Both the position numbers and the translations under genes were made by a program. A stretch of DNA of 10,033 nucleotides from JANOGU01 sp964499865 (lineage in GTDB: Bacteria; Pseudomonadota; Alphaproteobacteria; Rhodobacterales; Rhodobacteraceae). Within the stretch, counting starts at the first letter, position 1; every line of letters starts with the position of its first letter. Of this stretch, positions 1 to 5,992 are shown one piece after another. The stretch covers positions 1 through 10,033 of the forward strand of contig CAZCPY010000114.1 in NCBI GenBank assembly GCA_964499865.1, given 5' to 3'. Below the pieces are notes generated by a model that made no database searches, was not told the DNA's origin, and saw nothing but the letters and a program-made list of their open reading frames with translations.

Positions 1-58
1 GGCCCCGGCCACGCGGCACGGGCCCGCGCGCCGCCGCCCGCGGCTGCGACCGGTGCCG

Positions 59-1027
59 TCAGGTCCCCGTGGAGCGCAGCTTCTGGTCCGGCGGCGCCGG
101 TGCGGGCGCCGCGGCAGGGGCGGGCGCGGACGGCGCCGCGGCCAGCCGGGGAGCGGAGGATCGGCCCGCAGGCTGCGCCTCGCCCAGGCGGACGGCGCGC
201 ATGCCGCGGTTCTGGCCCAGGCGTCCGCCCGCCCGGCGCACGCCGTCGGCGCCCTGCAGGTCGATGCGGTCCAGCGCCGCGGTACCAAGCCGCAGCCAGT
301 CGCCCGGGGCCAGGGCCAGCACCTCGGCGAGGGGCAGGCGCAGGCGGGCGATCACCGCATCCAGCCGCGCCTGCGCCGCCCCCACCTGGGCAGCCAGGTC
401 CTGCGCGAAGGCCGCCGTATCCGCCGGGGCCGCCTGATCCTCGACCGGGACGGGCGGCGCGGGCAGCGCCAGCAGCACCGGCCCGCCGCGCGGCAGGCCG
501 CGCACCTCGGCCTCGAGCGACAACATGAACAGCGGCCCGTCGTCCAGCACCAGCGGCAGGCTGCGCGCCTCGGCGACCAGCCCGGCCGAGCAGAAGGCGG
601 CTTCGGACGGCATGGCCGCCAGCGCGGCATCGACGGCCTCGGCCAGCATCGCGGCATCGGTGCGCGTGGGCCGCCGCGGCGGCGCGCGGTCGGGGCCGCT
701 GCGGCCGAGCGTCAGGCATTCCACGCAGGCCGCCGCCAGGTCGGGCGCCAGCGCCAGCACGCCGGGGCCGCCGCGATCGGCCTCCAGCCGCAGGAGCATC
801 GCACCCTCCGGCAGGCGGTCGGTCAGGTCGAGCGCGGTGCCTTCGGTGCCGCGGATGCCCGTCACGGCCAGGTCAAGGCCCAGTTGCCCCGCCGCCGCGC
901 GCTGCAACGCCGTGGCCCAGGCCGACGCGGCCGACGCCAGCTGCGCCGCGCGCCCGGTCTGTGCCGCGGGCGGGGCCGCCCGTCCCGCCACGATCTGCCG
1001 CAATCCCTGCATGCGCGCGCGCCCCAT
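59..1027 (-). CDS. FliM/FliN-family (SpoA domain) flagellar motor switch-like protein
   Basis: This 322-aa protein is recognised by a C-terminal SpoA/FliN-type domain at about residues 220-282. The domain has the usual pattern: a helix with LPLAEVLAL, then PGDWLRLG, a short beta segment (DRIDLQG), and the closing GRLGQNRGMRAVRL. In flagellar and type III export C-rings such domains build the cytoplasmic switch. The N-terminal 200 residues are alanine-rich and resemble a diverged FliM middle domain, but I cannot see the short CheY-binding peptide found at the start of true FliM. Residues 283-322 form an Ala/Pro-rich tail. The start at 1027 is uncertain because ATG codon 6 (1012) is also possible and neither has a strong Shine-Dalgarno. 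A CtrA-like box lies 37-52 nt upstream. Membership of the SpoA family is fairly secure; which motor subunit it represents is not. Confidence 0.72.
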   Translation of the reverse strand: MGRARMQGLRQIVAGRAAPPAAQTGRAAQLASAASAWATALQRAAAGQLGLDLAVTGIRGTEGTALDLTDRLPEGAMLLRLEADRGGPGVLALAPDLAAACVECLTLGRSGPDRAPPRRPTRTDAAMLAEAVDAALAAMPSEAAFCSAGLVAEARSLPLVLDDGPLFMLSLEAEVRGLPRGGPVLLALPAPPVPVEDQAAPADTAAFAQDLAAQVGAAQARLDAVIARLRLPLAEVLALAPGDWLRLGTAALDRIDLQGADGVRRAGGRLGQNRGMRAVRLGEAQPAGRSSAPRLAAAPSAPAPAAAPAPAPPDQKLRSTGT

Positions 1028-1063
1028 GCCCTTTGTCCGCGGCGCCAGACTGCCATGCGCGAG

Positions 1064-1079
1064 GTGAACGGCAGGTTAA
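1064..1079 (-). promoter_or_regulatory. Putative CtrA-binding site upstream of the FliM/FliN-like gene
   Basis: Read on the minus strand the site is TTAAC-CTGCC-GTTCAC. This matches TTAAC-N5-GTTAAC, the extended form of the alphaproteobacterial CtrA box TTAA-N7-TTAA(C), with a single mismatch (C for A in the second half). It lies in the only gap of the minus-strand block that could hold a promoter and ends 36 nt before the ATG at 1027. I noticed no other TTAA in this very GC-rich window. CtrA controls flagellar genes in many Rhodobacterales, which suits the downstream product. Binding is inferred. Confidence 0.5.
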
Positions 1080-1100
1080 GGACGCCGCTGGCGACAGGCG

Positions 1101-3788
1101 TCAGGCGGCGGCCTCCAGCCGCAGGGGCAGCACCAGACGGAAGGCCGCGCCGCCCTGCCCCGGCAGATAGGCGATGGACCCGCCCAGGTTCGCCATCACC
1201 TCGCGGCAGATCGCCAGCCCCAGGCCCGCGCCGCCCGCGCGCGCGGCATCCGTCAGGCGGGCGAACTTCTCGAAGATCACCGCCCGGTCGGCGGCGAGGA
1301 TGCCGCGGCCGTTGTCGATCACGTCGACCGTCACCCGCCCGGCCCGCGTGCGCACGCTGATGCGGATCTCGGGCTGGGCGGCGTCGCAGTACTTGCGGGC
1401 ATTGGCGACGAGGTTGATCAGCACCTGCACCAGCCGGTCGCCGTCGGTGCGCAGGAAGACGTCCTCGGCCAGCGTGTCGCGCAGGACGGCAACCGGGCGT
1501 TCGGGGCGCACCTGTTCGGCCGACCGCAGCGCCCGGTCGATCAGGTCGCGCAGCGACACGGTCGCCACGTCGAGCTGCACCGTCCCGCTTTCCAGCACCG
1601 ACAGGTCCAGCAGGTCGTCGAGCAGCCGCGTCAGCCGCACCGCCTCGTCCGCCACGATCCCGGCATAGCGCGCCACGTCCCGGGGCGGCAGCACCGCCTC
1701 GCGCAGGATCTGCGAGAACGCGCGGATCGAGGTCATCGGCGTGCGCAGTTCGTGGCTGACCTGGCTGAGGAAGGCGTCCTTCTGTTCGGACAGGCGGGTC
1801 AGCTTGTCGTTGGCCTCGCGCAGGGCGCCCGCGGTGCGGGTCAGTTCGGCCTCGCGCGCCTCGAGCCGGGCCGAGTATTCGATGATCTGCGCGGCCTCGG
1901 AGGCCACGGCCACCAGGTCCTCGACCGTGACCGCGGTGCGCCCGGTGACCTGCGCCAGCATCGCATGCGCCGCCGCGGCCCCGACCGACCCCGCCAGCCG
2001 CCGCTCCAGCGCGACCAGGAAGGCGGGCGTCGCCTCGGGCAGGTAGCCCGCCTTGCCCTGCGCGCGCGCCGCCGCTTCGAAGAATGCAAGCGCCGCCTCT
2101 TCGCCGAGGACCCGGCCCGCGGTTTCCAGCAGCGCCTCGGGCTCTGCCCCGGGCCCGCGGGTCCAGCCCTCGGGGCCCGCCTCGGCCTCGTCGAAGACAT
2201 GCACGAAGGCCGCGCCCTGCACCCGTTCCACGGGCGAGGGGAAGGTCGCCAGCGATACCAGCGCGAAGGCGGCCGAATTCAGCGCCAGCGACCAGAAGAC
2301 CGCGTGCAGCAGGGGGTCCATCGCCTGCGTCCCGAACAGCGCCTGCGGGCGCAGCCAGGCCAGGCCGCCGGGCCCTTCGGCCAGCACGGCGGCCGTCAGC
2401 GCTGCATCGGGACCGAAGGAAGGCAGGAACAGCGTGTAGCCCCAGACTGCAAAGCCCGTCACCAGCCCCGCCGCCGCCCCGCGCCGCGTGGCACCGCGCC
2501 AGAACAGCCCGCCCAGCATCGCGGGCAGCACCTGTGCCGCGCCAACGAAGGAAATCAGCCCGATCGAGGCCAGCGCCGCCGACCCGCCCGACAGCCGGTA
2601 ATAGGCATAGCCAAGCGCCAGCACGCCCGCGATCGACAGCCGCCGCGCCAGCAGCACCACGCGCCGCCCGTCGCCCGAGGCCCCGCGCGCCGGCCGCAGG
2701 CGCAGCCACAGCGGCATCACGACATGGTTCGACACCATCGTCGACAGCGCCAGCGCCTCGACGATCACCATCGAGGTCGCGGCCGAAAAGCCGCCCAGGA
2801 AGGCCAGCATCGCCAGCGCCTGCTGGCCTTCGGCCAAAGGCAGGGTCAGCACGAACATGTCGGGGTTGGCGCCTGCGGGCAGGCGTTCCAGACCCATCAC
2901 CGCGATCGGCACCACGAACAGGCTGATCAGCATGAGGTAAAGCGGAAAGGCCCAGGCGGCGGTGGCGAGGTGGCGGTCGTCCTGGTTTTCCACCACCATC
3001 ACCTGGAACATCCGCGGCAGGCAGATCACCGCCGCCGCCGCCGTGAAGGTCAGTCCCGCCCAGCGGCCCGGCTTCAGGTCCCAGGTCGCGATCGGCGAGG
3101 CGGCGATGCGGTCCAGCACGCCGCCCACCCCGCCCGCCAGCCCCCAGACCACGAACACCCCCACCGCCACCAGCGCGACGAGCTTGACCACCGCCTCGAC
3201 CGCGATGGCGGCCACGACGCCCGTGTGCCGCTCGCGCGCGTCCAGGTTGCGGGTGCCGAACAGGATGGTGAACAGCGCCAGACCCGCGGCGACCCAGAGC
3301 GAGATCGACTGCGGCCCGCCCAGCGGCCAGCCCTGCGTCGTCTGCTGCGCCAGCGCCCCCACCGACAGGGTGACGGACTGCAGTTGCAGCGCGATGTAGG
3401 GCGTGGTGGCAACGACGCACAGCACCGTGACCAGCACGCCCAGCAGGGTGGACTTGCCATAGCGGCTGGAGATCAGGTCGGCGATCGAGGTCACCTGCTC
3501 GCGCCGCCCGATGGCCACCAGCTTGCGCAGCACCACCCACCAGCCGACGAAGACCAGCGTGGGCCCGAGGTAGATGGTGACGAACTCCAGCCCCGACCGG
3601 GCGGCGTAGCCGGTGGCGCCGTAGAAGGTCCAGGCGGTGCAGTAGACCGACAGCGACAGGGTGTAGACCGCAGGCGACCGCAGCCAGGCCGCGCGCCCCT
3701 CGGCGGCGCGGCGTTCGGCAAAGGCCGCGATCAGGAACAGGAAGGCCACGTAGGCGACGGCCAGCAGGGCGAGCAGGTCCAGCGGCAT
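1101..3788 (-). CDS. Sodium/solute-symporter-domain sensor histidine kinase (CbrA/CrbS-like)
   Basis: This 895-aa integral membrane histidine kinase carries a multi-helix SSS-family (SLC5-like) domain over about residues 1-515, including SIADLISSRYGKS (101-113) and TTPYIALQLQSVT (128-140). A soluble linker (about 520-630) may correspond to a STAC-type region, then a coiled coil runs from about 635 to 670. The HisKA H-box is SHELRTP with His679 as phosphoacceptor. The ATPase domain has an N-box around Asn796, G1 DNGRGI (825-830), an F-box at IFEKF and G2 GGAGLGLAI (852-860). I see no PAS domain. Kinases of this build sense or transport a small nutrient and phosphorylate a partner regulator. 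The ATG at 3788 is chosen because the protein then begins at the first membrane helix and sits 1 nt after the upstream stop (TGAGATG), implying translational coupling. The ligand cannot be read from sequence. Confidence 0.92.
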   Translation of the reverse strand: MPLDLLALLAVAYVAFLFLIAAFAERRAAEGRAAWLRSPAVYTLSLSVYCTAWTFYGATGYAARSGLEFVTIYLGPTLVFVGWWVVLRKLVAIGRREQVTSIADLISSRYGKSTLLGVLVTVLCVVATTPYIALQLQSVTLSVGALAQQTTQGWPLGGPQSISLWVAAGLALFTILFGTRNLDARERHTGVVAAIAVEAVVKLVALVAVGVFVVWGLAGGVGGVLDRIAASPIATWDLKPGRWAGLTFTAAAAVICLPRMFQVMVVENQDDRHLATAAWAFPLYLMLISLFVVPIAVMGLERLPAGANPDMFVLTLPLAEGQQALAMLAFLGGFSAATSMVIVEALALSTMVSNHVVMPLWLRLRPARGASGDGRRVVLLARRLSIAGVLALGYAYYRLSGGSAALASIGLISFVGAAQVLPAMLGGLFWRGATRRGAAAGLVTGFAVWGYTLFLPSFGPDAALTAAVLAEGPGGLAWLRPQALFGTQAMDPLLHAVFWSLALNSAAFALVSLATFPSPVERVQGAAFVHVFDEAEAGPEGWTRGPGAEPEALLETAGRVLGEEAALAFFEAAARAQGKAGYLPEATPAFLVALERRLAGSVGAAAAHAMLAQVTGRTAVTVEDLVAVASEAAQIIEYSARLEAREAELTRTAGALREANDKLTRLSEQKDAFLSQVSHELRTPMTSIRAFSQILREAVLPPRDVARYAGIVADEAVRLTRLLDDLLDLSVLESGTVQLDVATVSLRDLIDRALRSAEQVRPERPVAVLRDTLAEDVFLRTDGDRLVQVLINLVANARKYCDAAQPEIRISVRTRAGRVTVDVIDNGRGILAADRAVIFEKFARLTDAARAGGAGLGLAICREVMANLGGSIAYLPGQGGAAFRLVLPLRLEAAA

Positions 3789-3789
3789 C

Positions 3790-4086
3790 TCAGCCCGCCC
3801 CCTCGCCGCCGCCGTCGCTGCCTCGATCGTCGCCCGGGGCACGGCCGGGCCCGGGGTCGGCGATCCAGCGCGACAGCAGGAAGGCGCCCAGCACCAGCGC
3901 CGACCAGACACCCAGAAGGTACAGCCAGGAGGTGCCGGTCGCCGGCCCCGCCCCGTCGCGGCCCCGCCACAGGATCGGCAACAGCAGAAGGAAAATTCCC
4001 GCCACCGGCAGAAGCCGCGCCGCATCGCGCAGGCGGCGCTGGCGATAGTCCTGCGGCGGCAGGAAGACCGGCCCGCGGCGCCTCAT
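3790..4086 (-). CDS. Small two-helix membrane protein upstream of the symporter-kinase
   Basis: This is a 98-aa protein with a basic cytoplasmic-looking N-terminus (residues 1-23, including DYRQRRLRD), a first membrane helix at about 24-40 (LLPVAGIFLLLLPILW), a short loop, a second helix at about 54-75 ending in SRW, and a Gly/Asp-rich hydrophilic tail. I do not recognise a named family. The layout recalls the small two-helix subunits (DUF485, DUF4212) encoded beside SSS symporters such as ActP, so a partner or assembly factor for the kinase's transporter domain is a reasonable inference. The ATG at 4086 (MRRRG) is chosen over an upstream ATG at 4149 that would overlap the regulator gene. Its stop is 1 nt from the kinase start. 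Gene reality is well supported by conserved frame use and spacing; function is not. Confidence 0.72.
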   Translation of the reverse strand: MRRRGPVFLPPQDYRQRRLRDAARLLPVAGIFLLLLPILWRGRDGAGPATGTSWLYLLGVWSALVLGAFLLSRWIADPGPGRAPGDDRGSDGGGEGAG

Positions 4087-4108
4087 CGCCCGCCCCGCCG
4101 GCAGCGCG

Positions 4109-4474
4109 TCACGGCACCAGCTCGCGCGCGGCGGCCAGGAACTCGGCATTGGCGAAGGGCTTGGTCATGAACCGGCTGACGCCCGCCGCCTCGGCCCGGG
4201 CGCGGTCGCGCGCCTGGCCCTTGGCGGTCAGCATCATCACCGGCAGGGCGGTCGTCGCCGGGTCGGCGCGCAGCGCAGCCAGCAGGTCGAAGCCGGAGCG
4301 GCCCGGCAGCATGACATCGAGGATCACGAGGTCCGGCCGCGCCGCGGCCACCGCGGCCAGCGCGCCGCCGCCGGTGGCGTGCAGCACCACGTCCCAGCCG
4401 TCGCGGGCCATGATGAAGCGGATCGCCTCGGCGATGCTGGGCTCGTCCTCGATCAGCAGGACCCTGCGGCCCAT
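4109..4474 (-). CDS. Receiver-only (CheY-like) response regulator
   Basis: This 121-aa protein is one complete receiver domain with no output domain. The acidic pocket is Glu9/Asp10/Glu11, the phosphoacceptor is Asp53 (LVILDVMLPG), the switch Thr is Thr83 (MMLTAKG) and the conserved Lys is Lys105 (TKPF). It should accept phosphate from the histidine kinase two genes downstream and act by protein-protein contact rather than DNA binding. It is the first gene of the minus-strand operon, ending 22 nt before the small membrane protein gene. The ATG at 4474 is chosen because the receiver begins immediately after it (MGRRVLLIEDE) and a purine-rich GGGAGAGGGG lies about 7 nt upstream; longer in-frame extensions run through low-complexity repeat DNA. 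Its target is unknown. Confidence 0.93.
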   Translation of the reverse strand: MGRRVLLIEDEPSIAEAIRFIMARDGWDVVLHATGGGALAAVAAARPDLVILDVMLPGRSGFDLLAALRADPATTALPVMMLTAKGQARDRARAEAAGVSRFMTKPFANAEFLAAARELVP

Positions 4475-4507
4475 CGGCTGCCCCTCTCCCCCCCTTCCGC
4501 GTCGCCG

Positions 4508-4536
4508 ACTGTCCGCGAAAAGGATGCGGCTGTCAA
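4508..4536 (-). promoter_or_regulatory. Putative sigma-70-type promoter for the response regulator operon
   Basis: On the minus strand a perfect TTGACA (-35; 4536-4531) is followed after 17 nt by GACAGT (4513-4508), a poor match to TATAAT at three of six positions. The predicted transcript would start near 4501, giving a leader of about 27 nt before the ATG at 4474. The spacing and perfect -35 support the call; the weak -10 suggests activator dependence or a different true -10. Confidence 0.45.
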
Positions 4537-4566
4537 AATCGGAGTCTGGCGGGCCTGCGTGCGTCC

Positions 4567-4630
4567 GGGCCTGTTCCCCGGGGGGGCCTGTTCCCAGGGG
4601 GGGCCTGTTCCCGGGGGGGGGCCTGTTCCC
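4567..4630. repeat. Four-copy tandem repeat (17-18 nt) with long G-runs
   Basis: The core GCCTGTTCCC occurs four times, beginning at 4569, 4586, 4603 and 4621, so the period is 17, 17 and 18 nt. The cores are separated by plus-strand G-runs of 7, 7 and 9, and GGG precedes the first core. The last copy differs in what follows it (GCAGAGG). Four G-tracts with 9-10 nt spacers could in principle form a long-loop G-quadruplex, or the array could be a slippage-prone tract. It lies between the two divergent promoters. Confidence 0.85.
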
Positions 4631-4907
4631 GCAGAGGCAGGTTGCCTGCGCGCCGGCGCAGCCGGTGGCGGCTTTGCCGCACGCCCGCATCGTGGCGCCG
4701 GACCCGGGCCTTCGCGACGCGGCCCCGGCCGCGCGGCTGGTCGCGCCCTGCTTCGCCGGCGGCCCGAGGCCGGACCGGACGGGGCCCGCGGCGGCGCTCC
4801 GTGCGGTCTTCGCGGAGATCACGCCGACGCCGACGGCGCCCTGCTTCCGCCGGCAGCCGGTCGCCCTGCGCCCGGCCCTGCCCCCGCCCCGCCCCCGCCG
4901 CCGCCGC

Positions 4908-4936
4908 TTGAGTTCCGCTCCCGCGCCCCCTACACC
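4908..4936 (+). promoter_or_regulatory. Putative promoter of the cysteine synthase operon
   Basis: TTGAGT (4908-4913) and TACACC (4931-4936) are separated by exactly 17 nt, a reasonable match to -35/-10 spacing in this GC-rich setting. The -35 matches TTGACA at four of six positions and the -10 keeps the key first T and second A. Transcription would begin near 4943, leaving a leader of about 18 nt that consists mainly of the ribosome binding site. No other good candidate is visible just upstream of the operon. Confidence 0.42.
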
Positions 4937-4950
4937 CTAGGGGGCAACGC

Positions 4951-4955
4951 GGAGG
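4951..4955 (+). promoter_or_regulatory. Strong Shine-Dalgarno fixing the cysteine synthase start
   Basis: GGAGG lies 5 nt before the ATG at 4961. It settles the start of the cysteine synthase gene, whose reading frame otherwise stays open for several hundred bases upstream through low-complexity sequence. Confidence 0.8.
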
Positions 4956-4960
4956 ACCCC

Positions 4961-5992
4961 ATGCGCATCTCGTCCGACCTTGCCGACGCCATCGGCCAGA
5001 CCCCGCTGTTGCGGCTGCGCAGGGCCTCGGAGATGACGGGCTGCGAGATCCTCGGCAAGTGCGAGTTCCTGAACCCCGGCCAGTCGGTCAAGGACCGCGC
5101 CGCGTTGTACATCATCCGCGACGCGGTGGCCCGCGGCGACCTCAGGCCCGGCGGCACGATCGTCGAGGGCACGGCGGGCAATACCGGCATCGGGCTGGCG
5201 CTGGTGGGGGCCAGCATGGGCTTCCGCACGGTGATCGTGATCCCCGAGACGCAAAGCCAGGAAAAGAAGGACATGCTGCGGCTGGCGGGGGCGGAACTCG
5301 TGCAGGTGCCCGCGGCACCCTACCGCAACCCCAACAACTATGTCCGCTATTCCGGCCGCCTGGCCGAGGAGCTGGCCCGGACCGAGCCCTACGGCGCGAT
5401 CTGGGCCAACCAGTTCGACAATCTGGCCAACCGCCAGGCCCACATCGAGACGACGGGCCCGGAAATCTGGGACCAGACCGGAGGCAGGGTCGACGGCTTC
5501 GTCTGCGCGGTGGGCTCGGGCGGCACGCTTGCGGGCGTGGCGATGGCGCTGCAGCCGAGGGGGGTCAGGATCGGGCTGGCCGACCCCGAGGGCGCGGCGC
5601 TGCACAGCTTCTACACCGAGGGCGTGCTGGAAAGCCCCGGATCCTCGATCACCGAAGGCATCGGCCAGGGGCGCATCACCGCGAACCTGGAAGGCTTCAG
5701 ACCCGACGACAGCTGGCGCATCCCGGACGCCGAGGCGCTGCCCATCGTCTTTGACCTCCTGAAGGACGAGGGCCTGTGCATGGGCGGGTCGTCCGGCATC
5801 AACATCGCCGGCGCGATGCGGATGGCACGGGCGATGGGGCCGGGGCACACCATCGTCACCATCCTGTGCGACTACGGGTCACGCTATCAGTCCAAGCTCT
5901 ACAACCCCGCGTTCCTGAAGGAAAAGGGCCTGCCCGTGCCCGACTGGCTGGACCGCGCCCCGCGCCCGATCCCGCCGGTCTTTGCCGATTGA
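4961..5992 (+). CDS. Cysteine synthase family PLP enzyme (O-acetylserine sulfhydrylase-like)
   Basis: This 343-aa fold-type II PLP enzyme is expected to make L-cysteine from O-acetylserine and sulfide in the cytoplasm. The PLP Schiff-base lysine is Lys44 in NPGQSVKDR. The substrate loop is TAGNTG (71-76), where classical CysK has TSGNTG. The phosphate-binding loop is GSGGTLAG (185-192), and GGSSG (275-279) holds the cofactor-ring serine region. QFDN (151-154) is also conserved. It is longer than classical CysK (about 310-320 aa), with an insertion around residues 220-245 (SSITEGIGQGRI) and a C-terminal extension after LCDYGSRYQSK, features I associate with a distinct bacterial/fungal-type cysteine synthase subgroup. 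It is the first gene of the plus-strand operon, and its TGA overlaps the next ATG. The exact sulfur donor or acceptor substrate is less certain than the family. Confidence 0.9.
   Translation: MRISSDLADAIGQTPLLRLRRASEMTGCEILGKCEFLNPGQSVKDRAALYIIRDAVARGDLRPGGTIVEGTAGNTGIGLALVGASMGFRTVIVIPETQSQEKKDMLRLAGAELVQVPAAPYRNPNNYVRYSGRLAEELARTEPYGAIWANQFDNLANRQAHIETTGPEIWDQTGGRVDGFVCAVGSGGTLAGVAMALQPRGVRIGLADPEGAALHSFYTEGVLESPGSSITEGIGQGRITANLEGFRPDDSWRIPDAEALPIVFDLLKDEGLCMGGSSGINIAGAMRMARAMGPGHTIVTILCDYGSRYQSKLYNPAFLKEKGLPVPDWLDRAPRPIPPVFAD

Larger units (their letters stand above)
4475..4960. other. Divergent intergenic region between the two operons
   Basis: These 486 nt separate the minus-strand regulator gene from the plus-strand cysteine synthase gene. 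From left to right they hold the regulator's Shine-Dalgarno and putative promoter, the four-copy G-run repeat (4567-4630), small inverted repeats at 4637-4649 (GCAGG-TTG-CCTGC), a palindrome GCGCCGGCGC at 4650-4659, a hairpin at 4668-4680 (GCGGC-TTT-GCCGC), and then a stretch to about 4890 whose plus-strand frame ending at the TAG 4938-4940 has almost only G or C in third positions. That frame could be a small or decayed gene, but it lacks a convincing start, so it is not called as a CDS here. The region ends with the cysteine synthase promoter and ribosome binding site. Confidence 0.8.

Noticed and set aside
1..58. Possible start of another minus-strand gene after the FliM/FliN-like stop
   Set aside because: Only 58 nt are present, with no ATG, Shine-Dalgarno or recognisable peptide, so nothing can be called.
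53..1360. Plus-strand open frame of 435 codons opposite the FliM/FliN-like gene
   Set aside because: It is an Arg/Gln-rich shadow overlapping a SpoA-domain gene and the end of the histidine kinase on the other strand.
4109..4474. Regulator with a longer N-terminus starting at 4822
   Set aside because: The extra 116 residues are Gly/Pro-rich translation of the G-run repeat and promoter region, while the receiver begins exactly at the ATG at 4474, which has a purine-rich ribosome binding site.
4567..4630. CRISPR array or phage attachment site at the tandem repeats
   Set aside because: The 17-18 nt period is far too short for repeat plus spacer, the intervening DNA is just G-runs, and no cas, integrase or tRNA gene is nearby.
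1752..4940. Open frame of about 1060 codons on the plus strand across the kinase and regulator genes
   Set aside because: It is antisense to clear membrane, HisKA/HATPase and receiver domains, and its translation is Arg/Gln/His-rich low complexity, typical of shadow frames in GC-rich DNA.
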